Below, piece by piece: positions 28,233 through 37,329 of a DNA stretch of 64,000 nt (within the stretch, counting starts at the first letter, position 1; each line of letters opens with the position of its first letter). Under the pieces are notes generated by a model. It saw only the letters and a list, made by a program, of their open reading frames with translations. It made no database searches and was not told where the DNA came from. The position numbers and the translations under genes were made by a program. Source of the DNA: a virus; IMG/VR virus record IMGVR_UViG_3300025141_016680, positions 1-64,000 of that record. The stretch is one strand, 5' to 3'.

Positions 28233-29200
28233 TATTGCCTCTTTGATTCTTTCTCAAGGTCATATTCAAACATTAACCTAACAAGCTCTTTAAAGTCTAC
28301 CTTGGGATGCCAACCTAGCTTCATTCTAGCCTTCGATGGTTCTCCCAGCAGCAAGGGTACCTCACTTGGTCTAAATAACCTCTTGTCTATTTTGACATGC
28401 TTTTTAATATCAAGGTTTGCTAATTTGAATGTTTCCTCTAAGAATTCCCTGACTGTATGCGTTTTTCCTGTTGCAATAACATAATCATCCGGATCATCCT
28501 GTTGCAGCATAAGCCACATCGCCTCAACGTAGTCACCAGCAAATCCCCAATCTCTTTTGGCATCCAGATTTCCTAAATACAAGTCATCTTGAAGTCCCAG
28601 CTTTATTCTCGCTGCTGCCTTTGTTATTTTTCTAGTAACAAATGTCTCACCCCTTCGTGGAGATTCATGATTAAAGAGAATTCCCGAAGATGCGTGCATG
28701 GCATAAGCGTCCCTAAAGTTATTCACTAAATGGTGACTAAATACTTTTGCGCATGCATAGGGAGAGGCAGGCATAAATCTGGTATCTTCATCTTGCGGTG
28801 CTTCAGTATTTACCCCAAACATCTCTGACGAGCTTGCTTGATAAAATCTTAGGCCCTCTATTCCAGAGCACGCCTCTAACAAGCGCAGTGTTCCTAGTGC
28901 TACACTACTAATTGTTTCCTCTGGAACATCAAATGATACACGAACATGTGACTGTGCTGCAAGATTATAAACTTCATCAGGCTGATATTGATGTATTAAG
29001 CCGTGCAATCTTCCAGCATCATGCATATTGCCATATACAAGATGAAAATGTGTATTTTTCATTAGGTGATCGATTCTATCCGTGCATATCAATGAAGTTC
29101 GCCTCTTCATTCCAATCACCTCATAGCCTTTCTTAAGGAGAAGCTCTGCCAAATATGAGCCATCCTGACCTGTTACACCTGTTATGAATGCTGTTTTCAT
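28232..29200 (-). CDS. gmd: GDP-mannose 4,6-dehydratase, copy 1
   Basis: Converts GDP-mannose to GDP-4-keto-6-deoxymannose. Seen are [16 protein letters not shown] (NADP loop), [30 protein letters not shown] with Y-x-x-x-[18 protein letters not shown] and [13 protein letters not shown], all diagnostic for GMD. The ATG at 29200 is chosen because GGGAGAG precedes it and it overlaps the GMER-like stop as TAATG. Its product is the substrate for the adjacent GMER/Fcl-like enzyme and the ColD-like enzyme. Confidence 0.93.
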   Translation of the reverse strand: MKTAFITGVTGQDGSYLAELLLKKGYEVIGMKRRTSLICTDRIDHLMKNTHFHLVYGNMHDAGRLHGLIHQYQPDEVYNLAAQSHVRVSFDVPEETISSVALGTLRLLEACSGIEGLRFYQASSSEMFGVNTEAPQDEDTRFMPASPYACAKVFSHHLVNNFRDAYAMHASSGILFNHESPRRGETFVTRKITKAAARIKLGLQDDLYLGNLDAKRDWGFAGDYVEAMWLMLQQDDPDDYVIATGKTHTVREFLEETFKLANLDIKKHVKIDKRLFRPSEVPLLLGEPSKARMKLGWHPKVDFKELVRLMFEYDLEKESKRQ

Positions 29201-30096
29201 TAATCTCTCCCACAGTACCATTCGTATGTTTCATTTACGCCATTTTCAAAGCTTGTAAATTCAAACTCACCGATTAATTCACGAAGCCTCTTATTGGATC
29301 CATCTTTTCTAAATTGACCGTCCAGTTTTTGATTAAACATTGCTTTTAAATTTTTACCTGATGCTTTTATCAAACAATTTGCCATCTCTTCTATGGATAA
29401 ATTTTGGTCTGGAGCAACTATTATAGGGAGGCTTGTATTGTGAGAATCAAGCAATTTTGGTATTATCTTGCAAAGATCACGTGAAAATAATTGCTGTCTC
29501 AAAGGCTTTCCTGTTCCCCATAAATCAATTGTATCTCCATCACTAGATCTAGCAACCTTTGAAATAAGTGATGCAACAAAGTGAGAAGACTCTGTATCAA
29601 AATGATCCTCTGGTCCGTAGAGGTTAGAGGGACAAAATGTTGAAAAATTTAATCCGTACTGTTCTCTATAAGCAGCTGATTGAACGTGAAGCATCCTCTT
29701 AGAAAACCCATAAGAAAAATTAGTAGGTGCTGGGGGACCGTCAAATAGGCTTTCTTCACAGAAGGGATATTGTGAAACCACATTAGGAAAAGCACATGTG
29801 CTGAGAGATGAAAGCACCCGGTTGACCCCTGCAAGATATGCGCAATGCAAAACATTATTATTAATGGTTACATTCTTGTGAAAAAAGTCAGCTTGGTTTT
29901 CTGCGTTTTCTTTAATTCCGCCTACTCTAGCAGCCAAATGAACCACTGCTTCGGGATCGATATCTTTAAACATTTGTAAGCATTCATCCTGACTGATCAG
30001 ATTATAATCTTTTGAAGACACATAAGCCCAATCCGGCTGGATAGCTTGCAAATTTTTTCCAATAAATCCATTTCCACCTGTTACAAGAACTTTCAT
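29200..30096 (-). CDS. GDP-4-keto-6-deoxymannose epimerase/reductase-like (Fcl/WcaG or ColC family)
   Basis: The cofactor loop is [22 protein letters not shown] holds the S-x-C pair, YGFSKRML the Y-x-x-x-K pair, and [12 protein letters not shown] the substrate loop typical of GDP-L-fucose synthase. The same fold is used by ColC, which makes GDP-L-colitose from the product of ColD. With GMD downstream and a ColD-like enzyme 1 kb upstream, either GDP-L-fucose or GDP-L-colitose synthesis is possible; sequence alone does not decide. Confidence 0.82.
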   Translation of the reverse strand: MKVLVTGGNGFIGKNLQAIQPDWAYVSSKDYNLISQDECLQMFKDIDPEAVVHLAARVGGIKENAENQADFFHKNVTINNNVLHCAYLAGVNRVLSSLSTCAFPNVVSQYPFCEESLFDGPPAPTNFSYGFSKRMLHVQSAAYREQYGLNFSTFCPSNLYGPEDHFDTESSHFVASLISKVARSSDGDTIDLWGTGKPLRQQLFSRDLCKIIPKLLDSHNTSLPIIVAPDQNLSIEEMANCLIKASGKNLKAMFNQKLDGQFRKDGSNKRLRELIGEFEFTSFENGVNETYEWYCGRD

Positions 30097-30104
30097 TTTT
30101 AATC

Positions 30105-30998
30105 CTAGTAGCTCATAATCATATCTTCTAGATTTGACTTCGGTTTCCAGCTTGTCTCCCTAAGTGTATCACTAATGTCTGCTAGAGTCTCTCTAACCTC
30201 AGCTGGTCTTTCAGATATTGTTTCAGCCTTTATTTGATCTCCTCCAATTAGTCGAGCTATTTCATTAATTGAATAATTTTTTCCCGTGCCAATATTGTAC
30301 GTTTTAAATTTTGTAGTTTTTAAATTCATCGCAATAATATTTGCATCTACAACATCATCAATGTATGTAAAGTCTCTTCTTTGCTCACCGTCTCCCACTA
30401 CTGTTATGGGATCACCCTTTTCAAACTGTCTTTTAAATAAGCCAATAACTGGTGCATAAGTTCCCTTTACCGGCTCTCTCGGACCGTATACGTTGAAGTA
30501 TCTTAGAACAACTGGCTGTAAGCTGTATACCTGGTAATACAATTTACAAATTTGCTCACCCATCCATTTTGATAGAGAATACGGGTTTAAGCAATCGGCG
30601 GGCATGTTGGGTGAAAAAGGTATTTTATTCTGATGGCCATACAGTGAAGATGTACTTGAATACACAACTCTTTTAACACCCTTGTCTCTTGACCATTCTA
30701 GAACTCTTTGTGTGCCCACAACATTGACCTCAAAACAACTTGCTGGTGAGCTGATGGTTGGCTGTATTCTACTTCTAGCAGCAAGATGAAAAACACAGTC
30801 TACATTACTGAACTCATCGCTACAATCTTCTTTAGAGATATCCTTTTTAACATATGATGCCTGATTATTGAAATAAAACATTTCATTTTCTGGTGCTGAT
30901 AGATCATCAATTACGATCACTTCAAAGCCCAGGCTACAAAGCCTATCGACAATATGGCTTCCGATAAATCCACAACCACCCGTTACAAGCGTCTTCAA
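30105..30998 (-). CDS. UDP-sugar 4-epimerase-like NAD-dependent epimerase
   Basis: This is an extended SDR with VTGGCGFIGSHIVDRL, CVFHLAARSRIQPT, YSSTSSLYG and NPYSLSKWMGEQ carrying the catalytic Y-x-x-x-K. VLRYFNVYGPREP and RRDFTYIDDVVDA follow, as in GalE/WbpP-type enzymes. The ATG overlap with the ColD-like gene suggests coupled translation. It may epimerise UDP-GlcNAc or related sugars at C4 or act as a 4,6-dehydratase; the sugar cannot be fixed from sequence. Confidence 0.82.
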   Translation of the reverse strand: MKTLVTGGCGFIGSHIVDRLCSLGFEVIVIDDLSAPENEMFYFNNQASYVKKDISKEDCSDEFSNVDCVFHLAARSRIQPTISSPASCFEVNVVGTQRVLEWSRDKGVKRVVYSSTSSLYGHQNKIPFSPNMPADCLNPYSLSKWMGEQICKLYYQVYSLQPVVLRYFNVYGPREPVKGTYAPVIGLFKRQFEKGDPITVVGDGEQRRDFTYIDDVVDANIIAMNLKTTKFKTYNIGTGKNYSINEIARLIGGDQIKAETISERPAEVRETLADISDTLRETSWKPKSNLEDMIMSY

Positions 30999-32134
30999 AG
31001 TGATCCCTTCACAATATCGACTATTTTCGCAATATCACTCTCTGTCAGCTTATCATGACATGGAACATAGAACCCATTGTTATGGACATTTAGAGCATTG
31101 GGTAGGCTTCTTTTTTGTCGTTTCCAAAAAGGCTGCTCCTGTATGCTGCCACAAATTAGCGGACGACATTCAATGTTATTGTCAAGAAGTGATCTTGCAA
31201 TATTCTCACGATCTGGTGCTATTAATCCAAGACCCAGACATGAAACCTTTTCTGTCTCACTTGTTTGAATCCAAAGATCACCCTCTAGTAGATTTTTATA
31301 GATCTGATAGTTCTTATCTCGTTTATCTACATTTCCACTTAGCTTCTCAAGCTGTCGTCTTCCAATGAAGGCACTTAGATCTGTTGATCGTAAATTCATT
31401 CCCGGATATATGAAAGTAAAAAGGCTTTCAAACTCTGTGATGTTGTGCTTTTTGATGTGACACTGTTTAATGTCTTCGTCTAGATCTCTTAGCCATCCGT
31501 GAGATCGAATTGATAGTAAGATATTCTTAAGCTCTCTATTGCTTGTCGATACCATTCCTCCCTCTATTGTTGACATATGGTGACCAAAATAGAAGGAAAA
31601 TGAGCTCATCAATCCAAAATTTCCAACCTTTTCGCCCTGATAATATGCACCATATGCCTCACAGCAATCCTCTAATAGAATTACATCATACTTCTCACAT
31701 ATCTGTAAGATCTCTCTCATCTTATTTGCGTGACCCAGGACATGAACAATAATTGCAACAGCAGGTTTTTCTTCCTTGCAGATCTTCTCAAAATCATCAA
31801 GAGAAAGCCCTAGATCAACCTCATCACAATCACAACAAATTGGATCATATCCCAGCAGCATCGCAGGTGAAACAGTTGTAACCCAGCTTATTGAAGGAAC
31901 TACAACTTTCTTATTTCTAAGCATATTAGAATATAGCAATGCATGAAACATCATGAAATTAGCTGAAGAGCCTGAGTTGACAAAAATTGAACTCTTCTGT
32001 CCTTGCCATTCTGACCATTCTCGCTCAAAATCCTCTGTCTCTTTTCCCTTAGTTAACCTTGGGTTTTTATCTAGCCATTCAGTTAAAGCTGTCAAATCAG
32101 ATTTGTCAATTGTTTCTTCTGCAAGATTTATCAT
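30995..32134 (-). CDS. ColD-like GDP-4-keto-6-deoxymannose 3-dehydratase (DegT fold, His in place of Lys)
   Basis: The fold is DegT/DnrJ/EryC1 aminotransferase: VNSGSSANFMMFHALL, VVVPSISWVTTVSP, ILLEDCCEAYGAYY. At the PLP site the usual lysine is missing: the sequence is SFYFGHHMSTIEGGM, with His-His at residues 185-186. In ColD of the colitose pathway the catalytic lysine is likewise a histidine (His188), which removes the C3 hydroxyl instead of transaminating. GMD and a GMER/ColC-like enzyme are next to it. The ATG at 32134 overlaps the deacetylase stop (ATGA); a TTG at 32155 is less likely. Confidence 0.8.
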   Translation of the reverse strand: MINLAEETIDKSDLTALTEWLDKNPRLTKGKETEDFEREWSEWQGQKSSIFVNSGSSANFMMFHALLYSNMLRNKKVVVPSISWVTTVSPAMLLGYDPICCDCDEVDLGLSLDDFEKICKEEKPAVAIIVHVLGHANKMREILQICEKYDVILLEDCCEAYGAYYQGEKVGNFGLMSSFSFYFGHHMSTIEGGMVSTSNRELKNILLSIRSHGWLRDLDEDIKQCHIKKHNITEFESLFTFIYPGMNLRSTDLSAFIGRRQLEKLSGNVDKRDKNYQIYKNLLEGDLWIQTSETEKVSCLGLGLIAPDRENIARSLLDNNIECRPLICGSIQEQPFWKRQKRSLPNALNVHNNGFYVPCHDKLTESDIAKIVDIVKGSL

Positions 32135-32841
32135 ATCATGTCTCTCATAAAGCAAAATTCTATATTGTTGTTATTCTGAAGAAAGTCGATTAAATCATCT
32201 AACTGACTATCACTTAAATAATTTTTATCCCACTCACACGCGTGGTAGACTATTTCGATCTTATCTGACATCTCTAAATTTTTTATGGGTGGGTAGCAAG
32301 TTGCATAAATAACACTATCAAATTTCTCATCATGGCCCTGATAGTGTTCATCGGTATATTTTTCTTTTAATAGCGCCAAAATTTCTATTCCAAACTCTTT
32401 AGCAACCTTAAAGGAGGGTGGTGACATTCTCCATGCCGGTGGACGAAAAATTTTCTCAAACTTGTCTTGAAGACCTGCACTTTCCACAATATCAAACATT
32501 TTCTGAAATACTTCTCGAGATTGATCCTCATTAAGATCTCTAAATTCATCATTGTCTGAATTACCGGGGATTCCGTGATGAAATCCGTGATAGCCTATTT
32601 CATAGCTTTCAGAAGGTAGTGAACGAAGTGATTCACAAAACTCTGGAAAAAGATTAATTTGCAAGGGTGCCTGTGTAGACACATTGGGAGTGACTGTTCT
32701 CCAATATGAGATAGGGACAAACAATGTGAACTTTGCTTCAGGAATTACATCAAGAAGCCTCTGGCATTTTTCAAGTATCTTAAGAGATGATAATGGATGT
32801 GGTGACACATCATCGATGCTTATGTTTACTTTTGCTGGCAT
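32131..32841 (-). CDS. NodB-like polysaccharide deacetylase
   Basis: The first motif is NISIDDVSPHP (acid and metal Asp pair) and the second is EIGYHGFHHG (metal histidines H-x-x-x-H), with IFRPPAWRMS as the R-P-P motif 3. These fit the NodB/CE4 family that removes N-acetyl groups from sugars. The 236-aa length fits a single catalytic domain, with no signal peptide, so it acts in the cytoplasm. It overlaps the glycosyltransferase gene by 16 nt. Confidence 0.75.
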   Translation of the reverse strand: MPAKVNISIDDVSPHPLSSLKILEKCQRLLDVIPEAKFTLFVPISYWRTVTPNVSTQAPLQINLFPEFCESLRSLPSESYEIGYHGFHHGIPGNSDNDEFRDLNEDQSREVFQKMFDIVESAGLQDKFEKIFRPPAWRMSPPSFKVAKEFGIEILALLKEKYTDEHYQGHDEKFDSVIYATCYPPIKNLEMSDKIEIVYHACEWDKNYLSDSQLDDLIDFLQNNNNIEFCFMRDMI

Positions 32842-33734
32842 ACTACATCCATATAGCCATCAATTACATCTTCAACAGTTCTTTGATAGGTCATCACACA
32901 TTCATGATACTGTTGATAATTTTCTGTAACTCTCTTTAGAGATTCAACCATTCCATCAAATGTATCGTAGCCCTCTCCATAGTCGGAACAATATTCTACA
33001 ATGCTTCCACCCCCTCTATGATATACCACTGGTAATCCAATAGCCAGTGCTTCAAGGACATGATTAGCTCCAGCCTCCTGGAGGGATGCAGTTAAATACA
33101 AATCACTCTCTGCAACTTTAGCTGCTACTTCCTCCATATTCAATGGTTCAATATAGGTTGAATTCTTTAATTCAAAATTAGCGGGTATTCTTCCAATATA
33201 CGTAAATTTTATATTTAATTTTTCTGCTATTTCATCTAAACCCGCATAGAAATTAAAGCCCTTTTTTTCATTTGTTGACCAATGGTGTGTAACTACTCTG
33301 GTTGCTTCTTTTAGCTCTCTGTCTCGGCGACTTTTATAAAAAATACTGTTAGGGCCATTTGGAATAACACAGTAATTTTTTTGATCATATTCAGTATAGT
33401 TTTTTGCCCACTCACTTGGAAATATTACAAAATCTGAAAAATATATCGACTGCCTTACTAACTGCGTTAATTCTGGCTTTCCATGTGTTCCACAATCACC
33501 GACACGCTGAATTATTTTTGATCCAAATCTATTCTTGTGTTCAAGATAATTCTGATACCACATACCTGAACTATTCGGTCTTGGGTCAAAGCAGAAAATT
33601 AAATCCACATTTGGCTCTAGGGAAGGAGAAATTTCAATACCCGATTGTTGTAATCTATTGTGAAGCGCTGTTACAGTTTTATTTCCGCCTCCCCAGGGAC
33701 CAGGTACAGGTCTCCTGTCAATAAAGACTCTCAT
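32826..33734 (-). CDS. Glycosyltransferase, GT-B fold (family 4-like)
   Basis: MRVFIDRRPVPGPWGGGNKTVTAL is a glycine-rich acceptor loop; YCVIPNGPNS marks the domain joint, and LYLTASLQEAGANHVLEALAIGLPVVYHRGGG is the donor site with both glutamates. At 302 aa it is shorter than the usual 360-400 aa. It overlaps the carbamoyltransferase gene by 4 nt (ATGA type). Donor and acceptor are unknown. Confidence 0.8.
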   Translation of the reverse strand: MRVFIDRRPVPGPWGGGNKTVTALHNRLQQSGIEISPSLEPNVDLIFCFDPRPNSSGMWYQNYLEHKNRFGSKIIQRVGDCGTHGKPELTQLVRQSIYFSDFVIFPSEWAKNYTEYDQKNYCVIPNGPNSIFYKSRRDRELKEATRVVTHHWSTNEKKGFNFYAGLDEIAEKLNIKFTYIGRIPANFELKNSTYIEPLNMEEVAAKVAESDLYLTASLQEAGANHVLEALAIGLPVVYHRGGGSIVEYCSDYGEGYDTFDGMVESLKRVTENYQQYHECVMTYQRTVEDVIDGYMDVVCQQK

Positions 33735-35362
33735 TTATCCTTCTTTGAGACTAGCAATCCACAATCTCTAAAGTATAAGAAATCAATATTTGTTCGTAAG
33801 AAACAGCTAATAGCGTGTTCAGGAGTTTCACATATTGGCTCTCTATCATTAAAGCTAGTATTTAGTAAAATGGGAACTCCTGTTTTTTCGTTCCACATCG
33901 TTAAAAATCCATGATACCAGGGATTATCATTTTCTGTTACTGTCTGGAGCCTTGCTGTATTATCTACATGCAGCACAGCTGGTATCTTATCTAGAACTTC
34001 TTCCTTAAAGTTTAAAACAAAGCTCATATATGGACTATCAACATCTGATTCGAACCAGTTTTTAGTCTCCTCACGAAGAATAGAAGGAGCGAAAGGCCTA
34101 TACCACTGCCGATGCTTGACTTTCTCATTTATCATATCTTTCATGTGTGGGCTCCTGGGATCTGCTAGTATGCTTCTATTACCAAGTGCTCTACGACCTG
34201 ACTCCGATCCTCCTCCAAAAACAGAAACTATATTTTGATCAGCAAGAAGTTGAATTACTTCTGGATCATCTGCACTTCTTGTTACAACACTCTCTGCCTC
34301 TTTCTCGAGACAAGTCTTTATTTCTTCTTCTGTGTATGTCTTACCAAGATATGGTGTAAAGCTATCATTCCATTCTATTCTCGGATTATCTAGCACATGA
34401 TGCCAGACAAATTGTGCTGCACCAATTGGAAGACCACCATCATGAGGAGTGGGTGTAACATACACATTTTCGATATGAGGAAACCAGTCCTGTATCTTTC
34501 CCACCATTACAGAATTTAGGGATACGCCTCCAGCAAGACAAAGATTTTTAGTTGGTACCTGTGACAATATTGTCTCTAGCACATTTTTAAATAGATTTTC
34601 TGTAGCTTGTTGTAGACCGGCAGCTAGGTCAAACCTATCCTGCTCACTTTGTTCAGCAATCATGGCCCAGGGATTTAGATAGGGATGTTTTGGATCCTTA
34701 CCTGGGACCAGTGCTCCCTTAGGCTGATTTGTGGGCTTGTGTGAAGCAATTTGTAGATCCACAGTCAGCATTTTTTCAAAATCATTGACAAATCTTTCTG
34801 GATTACCCAAAGCTGCCATAGCCATAACTGATCCGGCTTGGTGGCCTCGGGGCCAGCCAGATTGTAGCTGAAAAATATATCGTGTTGCCCGGGTCCATAA
34901 TCCGCCAAGATTAATTTGAGAAATGGGAAAGGAGTGAAGATGCTGGATCTTATTGTCATTTCCTGTCCAAATTGTGAAGGCTGTTACAAAATTATTCTCT
35001 TCGGCGCCCCCGCCATCCATTGTTATAATTGTTGCCTCGGGAAGATTGCTTGAAAAGAAGGTATTTGCTGCATGTGACTTATGATGCCCTATCACATATA
35101 AATTTCCCCCATTTTCACCTATGACTTCTTTTATTTTTTGAAATGATTCATCGTAGTGTGTAGTTTTTGACACAGGTGAACACAGTGCAAGATGCTTTAT
35201 CTCAGAAAAATTCTCATAATTCTCCATCAAAAAAGACAGAGAGTCTCCGGGTGGCTCCTTCTCTCTAATAAATCTCTCATACTCATCATGACGCACGGGT
35301 CGACCGTCTTCCATAATAAAGTAAGAACAATCATGCCCTGACCAAGATCCTGCAATTTTCAT
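33731..35362 (-). CDS. Carbamoyltransferase, NodU/CmcH family
   Basis: These enzymes transfer a carbamoyl group from carbamoyl phosphate to a sugar hydroxyl. The N-terminal Kae1-like domain shows GSWSGHDCSYFIMEDG, IGHHKSHAANTFFSS (metal histidines) and TIITMDGGGAE; LCLAGGVSLNSVMVG and FGGGSESGRRALGNRSILADPR mark the ATP region. The C-terminal YrdC-like part has NTARLQTV and ILLNTSFNDREPI. At 543 aa it is near full length. It probably makes a carbamoylated sugar in the glycan. Confidence 0.88.
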   Translation of the reverse strand: MKIAGSWSGHDCSYFIMEDGRPVRHDEYERFIREKEPPGDSLSFLMENYENFSEIKHLALCSPVSKTTHYDESFQKIKEVIGENGGNLYVIGHHKSHAANTFFSSNLPEATIITMDGGGAEENNFVTAFTIWTGNDNKIQHLHSFPISQINLGGLWTRATRYIFQLQSGWPRGHQAGSVMAMAALGNPERFVNDFEKMLTVDLQIASHKPTNQPKGALVPGKDPKHPYLNPWAMIAEQSEQDRFDLAAGLQQATENLFKNVLETILSQVPTKNLCLAGGVSLNSVMVGKIQDWFPHIENVYVTPTPHDGGLPIGAAQFVWHHVLDNPRIEWNDSFTPYLGKTYTEEEIKTCLEKEAESVVTRSADDPEVIQLLADQNIVSVFGGGSESGRRALGNRSILADPRSPHMKDMINEKVKHRQWYRPFAPSILREETKNWFESDVDSPYMSFVLNFKEEVLDKIPAVLHVDNTARLQTVTENDNPWYHGFLTMWNEKTGVPILLNTSFNDREPICETPEHAISCFLRTNIDFLYFRDCGLLVSKKDK

Positions 35363-35366
35363 TTTA

Positions 35367-36335
35367 TTATCTTTCCTTTAATCTATTCATGTCACATTCA
35401 ACCATTCTTGTTACAAGCTGATCAAATGTTGTTGTGGGCTCCCAGCCCAGTGTATTCTTTGCCTTTGAATAATCTCCAATCAAAACATCTACCTCTGCAG
35501 GTCTCATGAATCTTGGATCTTGCTTGACATATTTTTTCCAATCGCTTATTCCTACACACAAAAATGATTTTTCTAAAAAATCCTCTACAGAATAGCATTC
35601 ACCGGTAGCAATAACAAAATCATCAGGGTTGTCCTGTTGTAGCATCAGCCATATCGCTTCTACATAATCAACAGCGTATCCCCAGTCACGCTTGGCATCG
35701 AGATTGCCTAGAGTTATATGATCTGACAAGCCTGATGCGATTCTGGCAACTCCATCTGTGATTTTACGAGTTACAAATTGCAAACCTCGCCTCTCAGACT
35801 CATGATTAAAGCAGATTCCCGAGCAATTGAACATGTCATATGATTCTCGATAATTTTTTGTAATCCAGTGCCCGTATAGTTTAGAAACTCCATATGGGCT
35901 TCTTGGGTAAAAGGGTGTGGACTCGCTGGCAGGGCACTCAACAGCCTTTCCAAACATCTCTGAGGTGCTTGCCTGGTAGAACTTAACAGGCTTCTTGTAC
36001 TCTCTTATTGCCTCTAGCATTCTAAGCACACCCATTCCTGTTACATTTGATGTGAGGCTTGGTGTGTTCCAGCTCTCACCAACAAACGATTGTGCTGCAA
36101 GATTATAAACCTCATGTGGCTCAGAATCAGAGAGTGCTCTGAGGAGTGAATTTTGATCTGTTAGGTCTCCAGAAAGAAAATTTATCTTTCCGACAAGATG
36201 ACCTGTGTTAACTCTCTCTCTAAATGAGATGCGTCTTTCAAGACCAAATACCTCGTAATCTTTCTCTAATAAGAGGTCGGCAAGATGACTTCCATCCATG
36301 CCATTTATACCTGTGATGAGTGCTCTTTTCTTCAT
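35367..36335 (-). CDS. gmd: GDP-mannose 4,6-dehydratase, copy 2
   Basis: All diagnostic GMD motifs are seen: ITGINGMDGSHLADLLL, NLAAQSFVGESW, ASTSEMFG, SPYGVSKLYGH, FNHESERRGLQFVTRKI and [19 protein letters not shown]. It is a divergent paralogue of the copy 6 kb downstream, not a recent duplicate. It lies 4 nt from the carbamoyltransferase, so it may serve that branch (for example a carbamoylated 6-deoxyhexose) or the sugar aminotransferase. Two GMDs in one virus is unusual. Confidence 0.92.
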   Translation of the reverse strand: MKKRALITGINGMDGSHLADLLLEKDYEVFGLERRISFRERVNTGHLVGKINFLSGDLTDQNSLLRALSDSEPHEVYNLAAQSFVGESWNTPSLTSNVTGMGVLRMLEAIREYKKPVKFYQASTSEMFGKAVECPASESTPFYPRSPYGVSKLYGHWITKNYRESYDMFNCSGICFNHESERRGLQFVTRKITDGVARIASGLSDHITLGNLDAKRDWGYAVDYVEAIWLMLQQDNPDDFVIATGECYSVEDFLEKSFLCVGISDWKKYVKQDPRFMRPAEVDVLIGDYSKAKNTLGWEPTTTFDQLVTRMVECDMNRLKER

Positions 36336-36359
36336 TTTTTACCCATACTATTTTTAATC

Positions 36360-36408
36360 TTACCATCCTCCTATGAAGTCTTTTAATTTATTTCTAAATT
36401 TGAATGAT
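36360..36408 (-). pseudogene. Out-of-frame C-terminal tail of the upstream glycosyltransferase
   Basis: After the TGA of the 36409-37329 gene, the +1 frame continues with a compositionally normal stretch (LSESFKFRNKLKDFIGGW, stop TAA at 36360-36362) and then only 24 nt to the next gene's ATG. Removing one T from the TTT run near 36420 would join the two frames. This looks like a one-base frameshift, either real or a sequencing/assembly error. Confidence 0.45.
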
Positions 36409-37329
36409 TCACTTAGCAAAGACTTCACAGAACATATCAAGATACTGTTGCTTGTGAATCTTTATCTCATACTGTTGACAGTTTTTAAAGCCCTGATGAA
36501 TATCATCTTCTGATGGGATATACTTCTGTGCTAGAATATCTCCAATACAGCTTTTAGTAAGAATATTTTCAACAATTCCCACATCTGTTGAGATTATTGG
36601 AACTTTCATAGCAGAGGCTTCAAGTGCTGATTGTGGGCCGCCTTCGTACCTTGATGAAATTACGTAAAGATCACAACTTGCATACATCTTTCTTAATGTT
36701 TCAATCGATGCAAGTTCAAAATAGGTGTACTTGACTCCTGCTGATTCTAATCTTTTGATAACATACTGTCTTCTGAACCCGCCCAATAAAACATGAAGAT
36801 TATTGGTGTCTAAAGAATCAATGTAGTCACAAAAAATATCAGGACCCTTCTCTAGTTTCGGAGTTATTAGATCGCTTCCCTCTGTGTCCCTTTGGAATGA
36901 TCCGACTATATAATCATTCTCAGGTAGCGAAAGGTCCTGTCTGGCTTGCAACCTATCTTCAGGATACCATTTTGATTCATCATACCAATAGCTAATTACT
37001 TTAATTTTCTTATAGGTGAGCTTCTCGAGGTGAGACTTGGTCTTTCTATTTGGAACATGGTAGCAGTCAACAAACTGGTCTCTTATTAAGAAATCACGGG
37101 TTTTTTGTCGATTCATCTTTTCTGGAACAAAATGATGAACAGTTACTATTACTTTTTTTGACTGCAAAATGCTAGGGGATATGTGATTCCAGCACCAGCC
37201 TGCAAGCAACCAAATAACGTTAGCTTCAAGAATATTTGGTGTGGTTATCTCTTTGTTGTTCTCCCACCACTCTTGCGCAATTCGATCACAAATCCAGCTC
37301 TCATTTGGTGCAAGAACAAAAATTTTCAT
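36409..37329 (-). CDS. Glycosyltransferase, GT-B fold (possible 3' frameshift)
   Basis: The opening IFVLAPNESWICDRIAQEWWENN is followed by donor-site motifs LYVISSRYEGGPQSALEASAMKVPIISTDVG, with both glutamates present, as in family 4. The ATG at 37329 overlaps the upstream stop as TGATG. The 3' end seems cut: a plausible C-terminal tail of about 18 residues is found in the next frame downstream, so the protein may end early at AK. It belongs to the transferase group of the island. Confidence 0.78.
   Translation of the reverse strand: MKIFVLAPNESWICDRIAQEWWENNKEITTPNILEANVIWLLAGWCWNHISPSILQSKKVIVTVHHFVPEKMNRQKTRDFLIRDQFVDCYHVPNRKTKSHLEKLTYKKIKVISYWYDESKWYPEDRLQARQDLSLPENDYIVGSFQRDTEGSDLITPKLEKGPDIFCDYIDSLDTNNLHVLLGGFRRQYVIKRLESAGVKYTYFELASIETLRKMYASCDLYVISSRYEGGPQSALEASAMKVPIISTDVGIVENILTKSCIGDILAQKYIPSEDDIHQGFKNCQQYEIKIHKQQYLDMFCEVFAK

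Noticed and set aside
36300-36380. Short frame MVRLKIVWV starting in the gap before the second GMD
   Set aside because: It overlaps the GMD start out of frame and has biased, unlikely composition; the frameshifted glycosyltransferase tail explains the gap better.
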